64,000 bases of DNA from Chryseobacterium culicis (GTDB lineage Bacteria > Bacteroidota > Bacteroidia > Flavobacteriales > Weeksellaceae): positions 1,768,665-1,832,664 of the forward strand of contig NZ_PCPP01000001.1 in the NCBI RefSeq assembly GCF_002979755.1. The letters run 5' to 3'. The notes beneath the pieces are model-generated. The model was given only the letters and a program-made list of their open reading frames with translations. It was not told where the DNA came from and did not search any database. The translations under genes and the position numbers were made by a program. Shown in pieces: positions 16,590-24,468 of this stretch. Positions within the stretch are counted from its first letter, which is position 1; each line of letters begins with the position of its first letter.

Positions 16590-16847
16590 ATGCCAGTAAA
16601 CGAACAAATCACAGACGCAGTAACACAGTCGAACGTAAAAGTAGTTGCAGAATCTCCTGCAGTAGCTTTAAGCAACGTATATCAGACGGCAGCACATTCT
16701 ACAGGAATTATGTTTGAAAACGCTGTGAGTGCACAAAACCAGCAGAACATTGTTACCCAGGCAGCTACTACACAAGGTATTGCACAGATCTACAGTCTGG
16801 ATACCATAGCTGATGCGGTTTCTATGGCTAAAATCCTTAATCCATAA
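16590..16847 (+). CDS. RebB-family R-body protein, tandem copy 4
   Basis: The 85-residue product has AESPAVALSNVYQTAAHSTGI, with Val for Met at 24, Ser for Ala at 27 and Thr for Ser at 32 relative to copy 3, and SAQNQQNIVTQAATTQGIAQ later. The C-terminus VSMAKILNP equals copy 3, which indicates that copies 3 and 4 share a recent common source or gene conversion. It is expected to be a ribbon subunit. The following spacer again carries the CCGGA/TCCGG hairpin. Confidence 0.92.
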   Translation: MPVNEQITDAVTQSNVKVVAESPAVALSNVYQTAAHSTGIMFENAVSAQNQQNIVTQAATTQGIAQIYSLDTIADAVSMAKILNP

Positions 16848-16886
16848 TCCATTTGCGGACCTCTTTTAAAACTATTATCCAAACAG

Positions 16887-16907
16887 CCGGAAAATCCGGT
16901 ACTTTTA
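16887..16907 (+). terminator. Hairpin in the spacer after tandem rebB copy 4
   Basis: CCGGA-AAA-TCCGG (16887-16899) is followed by TACTTTT. The 5-bp stem is conserved with the spacers after copies 1 and 3. Confidence 0.5.
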
Positions 16908-16929
16908 ACCCCAATAAACAATAATCATT

Positions 16930-17193
16930 ATGCCAGTAAACGAACAAATCACAGACGCAGTAACGCAATCGAACGTAAAAGTAGTAGCAGAATCTCCTGC
17001 AATGGCTTTAAGTAACGTATATCAATCCGCTGCACATTCTACAGGAATTATGTTTGAAAATGCAGTGAATGCACAAAACCAGCAAAACATTTTAGGTCAG
17101 GCAGCCACTACTCAGGGTATTTTGCAGATCTATAGCCTGGACACTGTAGCAGATGCAGTTTCTATTGCTAAAGTATTGAATCCTAAATTATAG
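16930..17193 (+). CDS. RebB-family R-body protein, tandem copy 5
   Basis: At 87 residues it is two longer than the others (ending KVLNPKL). Its second half, NILGQAATTQGILQIYSLDTVADAVSIAK, matches copy 1 rather than the adjacent copies, at both protein and DNA level. Its centre (SNVYQSAAHSTGIMFENAV) mixes features of copies 3 and 4. It ends the array and is followed by a strong 13-bp terminator stem. Confidence 0.92.
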   Translation: MPVNEQITDAVTQSNVKVVAESPAMALSNVYQSAAHSTGIMFENAVNAQNQQNILGQAATTQGILQIYSLDTVADAVSIAKVLNPKL

Positions 17194-17214
17194 TGTGTTT
17201 TTAGATTTCTTGTG

Positions 17215-17251
17215 GTCAGGGAGTACATCATGTACTCCCTGACTCTTTTTT
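17215..17251 (+). terminator. Strong terminator at the end of the rebB array
   Basis: GTCAGGGAGTACA (17215-17227) and TGTACTCCCTGAC (17231-17243) form a perfect 13-bp stem with a 3-base loop, followed by TCTTTTTT. Confidence 0.9.
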
Positions 17252-17260
17252 GGATGCAGA

Positions 17261-17941
17261 CTATTTGTCGAATAATACAATTTCATCAGGATCTATCACC
17301 TTATTTTGTACGGCATAAATAACCAGTCCTGCCATATTTTTCACGCCTGTTTTAATCATCAGGTTGGTTTTATGTGTTTCTACGGTTTTCGGAGAAATAA
17401 AAAGAGAATCAGCAATTTCCTTGGTGCTGAGCTGCTGGCAAACCAATCGTAAAACATCTATTTCTCTTTCGGTGAGTTCATTCCTGGAAAACGCATGAAA
17501 TTCCGGGAGTTTATTCGAAAGCTGAGTTCTCATGACATCAATCTGGTCATTGGAGAAATAATGTCCTGTGTGGTGAACGGTTTTGATGACAGCCAATAAT
17601 TCTTCTAATTCAATTTCTTTAGGCAAAAAAGCATGGGCTCCCATTTTCAACATTTGTCCCATGAATGAACGGCGGTAGAAGCTGGAAAGAACAATAATTT
17701 TTGTTTCCAATTCTCTTTTGGTGAGTTCAGCCATTACTTCCAGACCGTCACCATTTGTCATTCTCAGATCCAGAATCAGAATATCTATGGTTACGGAATT
17801 TTGTTGTGTGAGAAACTGATGTCCACCTGTTGATGTCATTACAACCTGATAGTCACCATTATTTTCAATATAATTTTTTAAAAGCTGTACAAACAGCAGG
17901 TCGTCATCTACAATTCCGATTTTAATTTTCGAGTGTTCCAT
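17261..17941 (-). CDS. LuxR/NarL-type response regulator
   Basis: The 226-residue protein has an N-terminal receiver domain: acidic pocket VDDD at 11-14, phospho-acceptor Asp58 in LILDLRM, and Lys108 in FLPKE. A C-terminal LuxR-type HTH occupies 155-215 (LTEREIDVLRLVCQQLSTKEIADSLFISPKTVETHK). In the family, phosphorylation drives dimerisation and promoter binding. The gene is the last of a four-gene minus-strand operon, 10 bases after the kinase gene, and converges on the rebB array. Regulation of reb expression is the natural hypothesis but no binding site is proven. Confidence 0.92.
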   Translation of the reverse strand: MEHSKIKIGIVDDDLLFVQLLKNYIENNGDYQVVMTSTGGHQFLTQQNSVTIDILILDLRMTNGDGLEVMAELTKRELETKIIVLSSFYRRSFMGQMLKMGAHAFLPKEIELEELLAVIKTVHHTGHYFSNDQIDVMRTQLSNKLPEFHAFSRNELTEREIDVLRLVCQQLSTKEIADSLFISPKTVETHKTNLMIKTGVKNMAGLVIYAVQNKVIDPDEIVLFDK

Positions 17942-17951
17942 GTTTATTTTT

Positions 17952-18701
17952 TTATTGTATGGCCATACAGGCTATGAATTTTGTTCCTTTTTCGGGTTCT
18001 GTTTTAAGTTTATAGATTGCTTTAATTTTTTGTGCTCTTGACTGAATATTCCTCAGACCAATACCTCCGGAATGGGTTTCTACGATAAATCCACGCCCGT
18101 TATCTTCTATGGTTAATATCAGATAATTCTGAGAGATTCTTAAGGACACCTCAACTCTGGTAGCTTCAGCATGTTTTAAAATATTGGTCATCAATTCCTG
18201 CAGGATTCTGAAAAGATTCAGTTTTACAGGATTACTGATGGGTGTTCTTATCGTAATATGGCGAAAAATGACTTCTATGCTTTTATTGACCTGATCAAGA
18301 TAATCGGCAATTAAATCCTCCAGCTCAATCTCATCAAGATCAGGTGGGGTAAGATTATGGGATAATTCGCGTATCAGCTGCATAGATTTTTTTAAATCAC
18401 GATTAAGCTCTTCCGGTTTTTTATCATTAAGGTTCAAGCGGATAAGATTCAACTGTGAAATAATATTATCATGAAGTTCTTCTGCCAGACGTTCCCTGTC
18501 CTGTTCCTGTAAAAGCAGCATATTCTCCCAATATTCATTTTTTGTATTCCGAACCATTCGGGAAACCTTCTGTTTATTTTTTTTAATACTATTTAAATAA
18601 CTAATAACCAATAATGTAATGAATAATGTTGTTAAAAAAAACAGTCCAATTCCGATCCATATCCATACAACTATCTGATCCTGATTTTCCCAACGCCACA
18701 T
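17952..18701 (-). CDS. Sensor histidine kinase, HisKA_3 type
   Basis: The 249-residue product has one transmembrane helix (11-36: VVWIWIGIGLFFLTTLFITL), a short linker and the HisKA_3 phosphorylation helix with His77 in ERLAEELHDNIISQLN. A HATPase_c domain follows, with N-box Asn173 (LMTNILKHAEA), G1 DNGRGF and the GGIGLRNIQSRAQ box. There is no sizeable sensor domain, so it may take its signal from the membrane protein encoded just upstream, whose 3' end overlaps its 5' end by 31 bases. It is a cognate partner of the adjacent LuxR-type regulator. Confidence 0.92.
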   Translation of the reverse strand: MWRWENQDQIVVWIWIGIGLFFLTTLFITLLVISYLNSIKKNKQKVSRMVRNTKNEYWENMLLLQEQDRERLAEELHDNIISQLNLIRLNLNDKKPEELNRDLKKSMQLIRELSHNLTPPDLDEIELEDLIADYLDQVNKSIEVIFRHITIRTPISNPVKLNLFRILQELMTNILKHAEATRVEVSLRISQNYLILTIEDNGRGFIVETHSGGIGLRNIQSRAQKIKAIYKLKTEPEKGTKFIACMAIQ

Positions 18702-19315
18702 CCCAGATTAATAAAAGCAATATAAAAAAACAATAGCAGGAAACCTCTGAAAAGCCAGATAGGAGCTACCCAGTTCAGATGGTTGCTGATTAAAAAATTA
18801 TAGGTAGTGGATATGAGACATTCGATAGAAAAAAACAAGAAAACAATGATATTTACGATAAACATATCCCTATCTGTCCTACCTTCCCTTATGATCTTCA
18901 TAAAATAAGAGGAGGCATAGCTACAAATAATAATACTGGTGATAATATTGGAATAAAAAGTAATCTGTGTATCTCCTTGTACATACAACACATTCGTAAG
19001 TAACACCAATATTGCATAACAATAGATCATCCATCTCAGCTCACGGGAAAGCTGGATATAATAATTGCTATAGATCACCGTAAGAATCATCAAACCAAAA
19101 AACTGGCTTAATGTATAATTGTAGGTATTGAAAGTATTTAACTTCATCAGCCTTCCGGCTAAGTCTGTCAGCTCCAGCATAAATTCTCCTGAAAGAAGTA
19201 TGATCACAGGAAGTTTCGTTTTTCCCCTTTCTTTTATCAATAGAATCAGCCCTGTACATAAGACCAGGTTAATAATGATCTGTAAGTACAGGGATAAACT
19301 GTTATACGAAAACAC
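18671..19315 (-). CDS. Polytopic membrane protein, possible sensor partner of the kinase
   Basis: The 214-residue product is almost entirely hydrophobic, with about six or seven helices. They include YLQIIINLVLCTGLILL, LSQFFGLMILTVIYSNYY, WMIYCYAILVLLTNVLYV, IVNIIVFLFFSIECLIST and the last, WLFRGFLLLFFYIAFINLG. No named family is recognised; the arrangement recalls the 7TM membrane sensor modules that precede kinases in other proteins. It overlaps the kinase gene by 31 bases and the upstream gene by 14, strong evidence for one transcript. It could be the sensing half of a split histidine kinase. Confidence 0.75.
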   Translation of the reverse strand: MFSYNSLSLYLQIIINLVLCTGLILLIKERGKTKLPVIILLSGEFMLELTDLAGRLMKLNTFNTYNYTLSQFFGLMILTVIYSNYYIQLSRELRWMIYCYAILVLLTNVLYVQGDTQITFYSNIITSIIICSYASSYFMKIIREGRTDRDMFIVNIIVFLFFSIECLISTTYNFLISNHLNWVAPIWLFRGFLLLFFYIAFINLGCGVGKIRIR

Positions 19316-20015
19316 TGGTGCTTACCTTCAAAAGTTGATAATCATTAAGAGTATCAATAATGGTAAAAGGAGGTCTTGGAGTAGAATAATTTTCTGCGGT
19401 TTCACTCATATGATCAATCGCCAGACTTTTCATGGTAATAATTTCGATATGATAAGGAAAATCTGCATCCTTTTTTTCTAAATCATCAGTAAGTCCAAAG
19501 AAACTGGCACACGTCTGTCCGCCTGCAATTCCCATTTTTTCATAATCTGAAAACGGAATGGAAATAAGCTGAAAGATATCTTCTTTTTTCTGAGCCTTCA
19601 GCCATGAAGTACTAAACATATTCCATCTGAAACTACGGTTAATAGCAGCTTCTGATGTGATTGGAGGAACATTTACTGCAATATCGTTACTGCTTTCTAT
19701 TTTTGATTCATTGAACTCAAGTAAAAAATCTTTAGTAATGATGGTACTGAAATTGGCATCTTTATCGCTTTTAGAATCAATCAGGAAAAATTTCAGCTGA
19801 TCTTCATGAATCCCTACATAAGCATGAATCATTGGGAGCTCTGCAGTTCCAAGGTTTCTCTTCCATTGTTCAATCTCTTCCCCTGAAACACTGAAGTGAG
19901 TTCCCTGATTCAAATAATTCAAAATTTCTTTACCATTTGTATCAATTCCGTTTTTATAAGAATCAACAAGATTTTTCCATTTTCTGATGGCTTTAAAGAT
20001 GTTTTCAGTAGTCAT
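19302..20015 (-). CDS. Hypothetical protein heading the two-component operon
   Basis: This 237-residue protein has no signal peptide or membrane helix. It shows an N-terminal helix (NIFKAIRKWKNLVDSYKN), a beta-rich middle (MIHAYVGIHEDQLKFFLIDS) and the block GIAGGQTCASFFGLTDD, then FPYHIEIITMKSLAID near residue 190. I do not recognise a family. Being first in an operon with a membrane protein, kinase and regulator, and next to the reb array, it may be a ligand-binding or effector protein of the same pathway. Upstream sequence (20016-20183) is AT-rich and should hold the operon promoter. Confidence 0.65.
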   Translation of the reverse strand: MTTENIFKAIRKWKNLVDSYKNGIDTNGKEILNYLNQGTHFSVSGEEIEQWKRNLGTAELPMIHAYVGIHEDQLKFFLIDSKSDKDANFSTIITKDFLLEFNESKIESSNDIAVNVPPITSEAAINRSFRWNMFSTSWLKAQKKEDIFQLISIPFSDYEKMGIAGGQTCASFFGLTDDLEKKDADFPYHIEIITMKSLAIDHMSETAENYSTPRPPFTIIDTLNDYQLLKVSTSVFV

Positions 20016-20222
20016 GATAATATTTATTTGTGAATGATAATTATTTTATGTGTTGAAATTTACAAAAAAAACAGACTGCTATTTATTTTTAAATCACATT
20101 CAAGTGGAAAATAAAATATAATGAAGTTAAAATGACTATTTCTTCTTTTTTTCATAAAATTAAATGAGAAACACCTCCTATCTTTGCATCAGAAACCTCC
20201 TCATTTAAATAAAAACCAGCGT

Positions 20223-20858
20223 ATGATTCCATTTCACGAGCTTATATTTTTCATTCTGGCTGCACTCATCTTAGTGATCAGCCCCGGACCCAATATGATT
20301 TACCTCATTTCAAAGTCTATAACACAGGGGAAAAAGTCAGGTTTTATCTCATTAACCGGAGTAGTATGCGGGTTTTTATTTCATATCATCATGGTTTCTT
20401 TTGGTCTGACCGCTGTTTTACTGGCTGTACCATTCGCTTATACCGTTCTTAAAGCAGTGGGAACGCTGTATCTTTTATATCTTGCCTATCAGGCGATCAA
20501 ACCCAATGGCAGAAATATTTTTGATGTTGATAAAAGCAGTTCTCATGACAGTCCCAAAAAGCTTTTTACCATTGGTTTTTTAACGAATGTCCTGAATCCA
20601 AAAGTGGCAGTCTTTTATCTCTCTTTCTTCCCTCAGTTCATCAAACCTGAGTATGGTTCCGTATTCATACAAAGCCTGGAGCTTGGTGTTATTCAGGTTC
20701 TGATCAGCTTCAGCATTAATTTTATCATTGTATTAGCTGCTGCAAGAGTTTCCTTATTCTTTTCCAATAATCCGGTCTGGATAAAAGTCCAGAAATGGTT
20801 TATGGCCAGCGTACTGACTTATCTGGCGATAAAAATGGCATTTTCTAAAGCAAAATAA
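20223..20858 (+). CDS. LysE/RhtB-family amino-acid exporter
   Basis: I place the start at 20223 (MIPFHELIFFILAAL); an upstream ATG at 20184 adds 13 polar residues in front of the first membrane helix. The 211-residue protein has six hydrophobic segments and the LysE-family opening LVISPGPNMIYLISKSITQGKKSGF, then NPKVAVFYLSFFPQFI in the middle. These permeases export amino acids or related metabolites using proton antiport; the substrate is not predictable here. A hairpin follows the stop. Confidence 0.9.
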   Translation: MIPFHELIFFILAALILVISPGPNMIYLISKSITQGKKSGFISLTGVVCGFLFHIIMVSFGLTAVLLAVPFAYTVLKAVGTLYLLYLAYQAIKPNGRNIFDVDKSSSHDSPKKLFTIGFLTNVLNPKVAVFYLSFFPQFIKPEYGSVFIQSLELGVIQVLISFSINFIIVLAAARVSLFFSNNPVWIKVQKWFMASVLTYLAIKMAFSKAK

Positions 20859-20861
20859 AAT

Positions 20862-20887
20862 CCGGAACAGGTTTCTTTCTGTTCCGA
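20862..20887 (+). terminator. Hairpin after the LysE-family gene
   Basis: CGGAACAG (20863-20870) and CTGTTCCG (20879-20886) form an 8-bp stem shortly after the stop. The following tract is only weakly T-rich. Confidence 0.5.
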
Positions 20888-21033
20888 ATTCTGTTGTATA
20901 TTCATATAAAATCTGACTTGGAGAAAGCATCATGGTTATGCACCGCGAATTTGAGATTAATATTCGGAGTGTAAAACCGTGAAAATACGTAATTTTACCA
21001 TTGCGTATTATCCTCATCACAACAGGTTTAAAG

Positions 21034-21897
21034 ATGAAACAGACCATTCCCACTTATGATTTAAACGGTATTTCCCATCATCAGTTCCATGTCAAAAGAA
21101 TGGATAAAAGTACTCAGGAAGCTGAGGATATTCTTTTGGACAAAGGAATACACCGGGACAGTCACTATATTTTTACCTGTATGGAAAGCGGACATGTAAG
21201 AATGATGGTGGATTTTAAAACGATTGAAGCCAAAGATTCCACTCTTTTCTGTGTATTACCGGGACAGGTACATCAGGGACTTTTAATGAAAGACGTCTGT
21301 GGGTGGTTTGTCGCGGTAAAAGCAGAGCTTGTTCCTGAGGCAGTACGTACTTTTTTTGATGAATCTCTGGGGGAAATACAACCGCTGGCTCTGGATAAAA
21401 ACTTGGTTAAAAAACTCAATACCACAGCCAATATCCTTCATACTTCCTATACCAACGAAATGCTTTCATCTAAAGAGGGATTTCTGGTGGTTCAGTCATT
21501 ACTGAATGCATTTCTTGGGATGTTTGCTTTGCTGTATTCCCAGAAAAACAGGTCCCAGGCTTCCAGTGAAAGCCGATCTGTGCAACTCTCAAGAGCCTTC
21601 AGAGGTTTAGTTCGAAGAGATTTTAAAACCCTGAAAAGTCCATCAGAATATGCAGAGATTTTAAATATTACAAGAGGATATTTAACCGAAGCGGTTCGTG
21701 AAGTAACAGGAAAACCCGCACAACACTGGATTCATCAGGAAATTTTAATTGAAGCTAAAAGATTACTGGTCTTTACTCATCTGAGCGTAAAAGAAGTAGC
21801 CTATGAACTGGGCTACAGTGATCACACCTACTTCAGCCGTTTATTCTCCAAACTGGAAGACCAGTCTCCGTCGGAGTTCAGAAATCAACACCAATAA
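21034..21897 (+). CDS. AraC-family transcriptional regulator
   Basis: The first plausible start is the ATG at 21034 (MKQTIPTYDL). The open frame extends back to a TTG at 21001, which adds residues without family match. The protein (287 residues) has an N-terminal cupin-like sensing domain (FCVLPGQVHQGLL) and a C-terminal double HTH: YAEILNITRGYLTEAVREVTGKPAQHWIHQ and VKEVAYELGYSDHTYFSRLFSKLEDQSPSEFR. The gene precedes a siderophore-interacting protein gene by 87 bases on the same strand, so iron-related control of that gene is plausible but unproven. Confidence 0.9.
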   Translation: MKQTIPTYDLNGISHHQFHVKRMDKSTQEAEDILLDKGIHRDSHYIFTCMESGHVRMMVDFKTIEAKDSTLFCVLPGQVHQGLLMKDVCGWFVAVKAELVPEAVRTFFDESLGEIQPLALDKNLVKKLNTTANILHTSYTNEMLSSKEGFLVVQSLLNAFLGMFALLYSQKNRSQASSESRSVQLSRAFRGLVRRDFKTLKSPSEYAEILNITRGYLTEAVREVTGKPAQHWIHQEILIEAKRLLVFTHLSVKEVAYELGYSDHTYFSRLFSKLEDQSPSEFRNQHQ

Positions 21898-21984
21898 CAC
21901 AAACCACGAATAGTCCAATTAATTCCCCGAAACAGCTATCGGTATTTTCTTATTTTGCAACGTCCTTTGCAATAAAAATGATTT

Positions 21985-22707
21985 ATGCCAAGCCTACCAA
22001 AATGGATCAATGACACAGTAGAAAATGTTTGGTCCTCAAAATTTAAAGAATGTACTGTTACTCATATAGAAAAAATTACGGAAGACCTTTGCCGTATACG
22101 TTTTGAAACAGATTTACAGGAAGTTCCCTATGAACCTGCCTACGCCATAGGAATAAGGATTAACGACCGGGATTTCCGGAATTATTCTCCTTATAATTTC
22201 AACAGGGAAGCAGGAACTTTTGATATTTTATTTCATCTTCATGACATTTCTGCCGCCGGAAGTCATTTTGTAACCCAATTGACTCAAGGAGATTCTGTAA
22301 AACTTCTAATGCCCAGAGGAAAACAGTTCTTTGCTCCTGATGCAAAAATTCATTTTTCTGTGGGAGATGAAACCTCTTTGGGAAGTTCTCTTTCCCTCAA
22401 AGAAGCTGTGGAGGAATGTGGATCTTCATTCATTTGTCTTCATGAACTGGAAGAATGTTCCGCTCTTGAGAAACTCAATTTATATGGTTATCACAGTCCT
22501 AAAAATAATACCATGAGAATGATTGAAGCTTTGAATGACTTTCTGAGAGAAGAAAAAGAAGCCATTTACAATGATGATGCTGTGTTCTACCTTACCGGAA
22601 ACGGAGGAAGAATGTCTTTAATCAGGAAATTCCTTAAAGCCAGAGGTGTTTCTCCCAAATGTATAAAATCCCAGGCGTATTGGATTGAAGGGAAAAAGGG
22701 TCTGTAA
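21985..22707 (+). CDS. Siderophore-interacting FAD-binding protein
   Basis: The 240-residue protein has a flavin-binding beta-barrel with RNYSPYNF at 65-72 (the RxYS FAD motif) and a C-terminal NAD(P)H-binding-like half (FSVGDETSLGSSLSL; VFYLTGNGGRMSLIRKFLKARGV; AYWIEGKKG). Members of the SIP family reduce ferric siderophores in the cytoplasm to release iron. The adjacent AraC gene fits regulated iron uptake, although no siderophore receptor is nearby. A strong hairpin follows. Confidence 0.85.
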   Translation: MPSLPKWINDTVENVWSSKFKECTVTHIEKITEDLCRIRFETDLQEVPYEPAYAIGIRINDRDFRNYSPYNFNREAGTFDILFHLHDISAAGSHFVTQLTQGDSVKLLMPRGKQFFAPDAKIHFSVGDETSLGSSLSLKEAVEECGSSFICLHELEECSALEKLNLYGYHSPKNNTMRMIEALNDFLREEKEAIYNDDAVFYLTGNGGRMSLIRKFLKARGVSPKCIKSQAYWIEGKKGL

Positions 22708-22744
22708 AAAGGAGCAACAACAATATTTTCACTTTAACAATGAA

Positions 22745-22790
22745 ACTTTATCCGGTAATAAAAACCGATTATTATCGGATAAAGTGATCA
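22745..22790 (+). terminator. Terminator after the siderophore-interacting protein gene
   Basis: ACTTTATCCG (22745-22754) and CGGATAAAGT (22776-22785) form a 10-bp stem with a 21-base loop; the tail ends in TTTT. Confidence 0.65.
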
Positions 22791-22817
22791 TTTTCTGTAT
22801 CCTAAATCTCGTGCAGG

Positions 22818-23396
22818 TTATTGCTGTTTCCTTCCTAATTTATTCACCTTCTTCAGCCATTGAGCCCGCTGTTCATCCTTAGAATTCCGGATTATGCCTA
22901 TATAAGTGAGTGTAACAGGTTTTACGCCACAGTATTCCAGTATAGATTTTTTAAGCTGATTCACACTGGGTCGGCCAAAAAACAACCGATAATACCAACC
23001 CGGTTGATCTAATGTTGTAATGATATGTGCTGTTTTACCTTTTAAAAGTTTATCCCACCAGACAGAATTTTCCCGATATTTATAAGCCATTCCCGGTAAG
23101 AAAAGACGATCTATGAATCCTTTCATCAAGGCAGGAAATCCGCCCCACCAAACGGGATGCACCCAAACCAAATGATCTGCCCATTGAATAATTTTCCAGG
23201 CTTTCATCAAATCCGGCTCCAGTTCCATTCTTTTCTGGTATCCAAACTGCAGATTGGGATTGAAATTTAAATCTCTTATGACGATTTCTTTTACTTCTGC
23301 TCCCGTTTCTACTGCTCCCAACCGATACGCTTCCGCAAGACCAAAATTGAAGGAATCTTTATGGGGATGTCCGTTGATGATTGCTATTCTTTTCAT
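22818..23396 (-). CDS. NAD(P)H-dependent oxidoreductase, flavodoxin-like fold (KefF/MdaB type)
   Basis: The 192-residue protein begins KRIAIINGHPHKDSFNFGLAEAYRLGA, the flavodoxin-like first strand and phosphate loop. It has the block DHLVWVHPVWWGGFPALMKGFIDRLFLPGMAY typical of quinone reductases of the NQO1/KefF group. It would use FMN or FAD to reduce quinones by two electrons. The start codon overlaps the stop of the upstream saccharopine-dehydrogenase-like gene (ATGA), so the two are cotranscribed. Confidence 0.88.
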   Translation of the reverse strand: MKRIAIINGHPHKDSFNFGLAEAYRLGAVETGAEVKEIVIRDLNFNPNLQFGYQKRMELEPDLMKAWKIIQWADHLVWVHPVWWGGFPALMKGFIDRLFLPGMAYKYRENSVWWDKLLKGKTAHIITTLDQPGWYYRLFFGRPSVNQLKKSILEYCGVKPVTLTYIGIIRNSKDEQRAQWLKKVNKLGRKQQ

Positions 23397-24415
23397 TGTG
23401 TGACATTGATATTAATTGAATCATAAGCATGAAGCTGTGCCATTAAAGATAAAGGGTCGTGCAGCTGATGGCTGAAGTAGACCTTGTTTTCATGGGGATT
23501 CCTCAACAGCTCTTCCGTGTGCAAAACAGCCGATAAAGCAGTCAGCTCTGCCTGTCCTTTTAAACTCTGAAGGCTCAGTTTCTTTTGTCCGGATGGATCT
23601 TCCACAACAATTTCAAAAACAGACTGATCCCCGTTCCCACTGGAACCGAAAATCATTTTTCTCTCTTTTAAAGATAAAATATTGTAGATCCTCAGGGATT
23701 GAAATGCGCCCAGCAACCAGGTAATGAATTTTGAATTATAAGTCATTTTCACACTCACATCGGAAATTCTTTCCACCTTATTAAGAATATACAGATCAGG
23801 CACATCAAAATTATAAGCATTTCTCTTACCAATTCCAAAGGAAAAATTAAAAGCTTCCGTATCTAAAAAATGTCTGATAGAAACTGGCCTGTCGTTTTGA
23901 TAATACACAAAAGGAACCGCTACATTTTCTGCCATAAAGTGAGCTGAACTCTCTCCTGCCAGATCTTTCACAGAATAGTATACAAAGAGCTTTACTTCAT
24001 TGATATCCCCTGAATCTGAAAGGGCATTCACCAATCCTGGGACAATCCCGCCCATCCATCCTGAACTGAATACAATTCTGCTGTTCACGTCTGTTTTTCC
24101 GGCAATAGCATAAGCTTTTACCAAAGCCGGAGTAGGTTTTGTGATATCCAGATAATCTATTCGATGAGTAATCGCGAAACGAAGTATATGATCTTCTTTA
24201 TCATTCACAGAAAGAATGATGAGGTTTATTTTTTTTTCTACAATAACCTTAAATGAGGAAGGATCTGTAACATCAATCCTTAGGTCCTTATCTGTTTTTC
24301 CTCCTTTTCTTCCACCAATAAAAACATTGATATGAGGATTTCTTGATTTGAGAATGCGGGAAATAGTTTTTCCTACCAATCCATTTCCTCCGATAATTAA
24401 AATATTCTGCTCCAT
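23393..24415 (-). CDS. Saccharopine-dehydrogenase-like NAD(P)-binding protein
   Basis: From the ATG at 24415 (MEQNILIIGGNGLVGKTIS) the protein is 340 residues; another ATG at 24430 would add five. The N-terminal Rossmann fold has GGNGLVG and the basic GGRKGG loop that suggests NADP. Later blocks include LDITKPTPALVKAY and FSSGWMGGIVPGLVNAL. The C-terminal half matches large saccharopine-reductase-like proteins only loosely, so the substrate is unknown. It sits between a Crp-type regulator gene and the quinone reductase in one operon. Confidence 0.75.
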   Translation of the reverse strand: MEQNILIIGGNGLVGKTISRILKSRNPHINVFIGGRKGGKTDKDLRIDVTDPSSFKVIVEKKINLIILSVNDKEDHILRFAITHRIDYLDITKPTPALVKAYAIAGKTDVNSRIVFSSGWMGGIVPGLVNALSDSGDINEVKLFVYYSVKDLAGESSAHFMAENVAVPFVYYQNDRPVSIRHFLDTEAFNFSFGIGKRNAYNFDVPDLYILNKVERISDVSVKMTYNSKFITWLLGAFQSLRIYNILSLKERKMIFGSSGNGDQSVFEIVVEDPSGQKKLSLQSLKGQAELTALSAVLHTEELLRNPHENKVYFSHQLHDPLSLMAQLHAYDSININVTQ

Positions 24416-24468
24416 AACTTTTTTTGACAAAAGTAAAGCGCTCCTATTTCAATGAGCAGGACAAATGT

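Noticed and set aside
15841..16929. Hairpins between rebB copies as integron attC sites
   Set aside because: They are too short, lack the attC core sites and no integrase is near; they fit terminators better.
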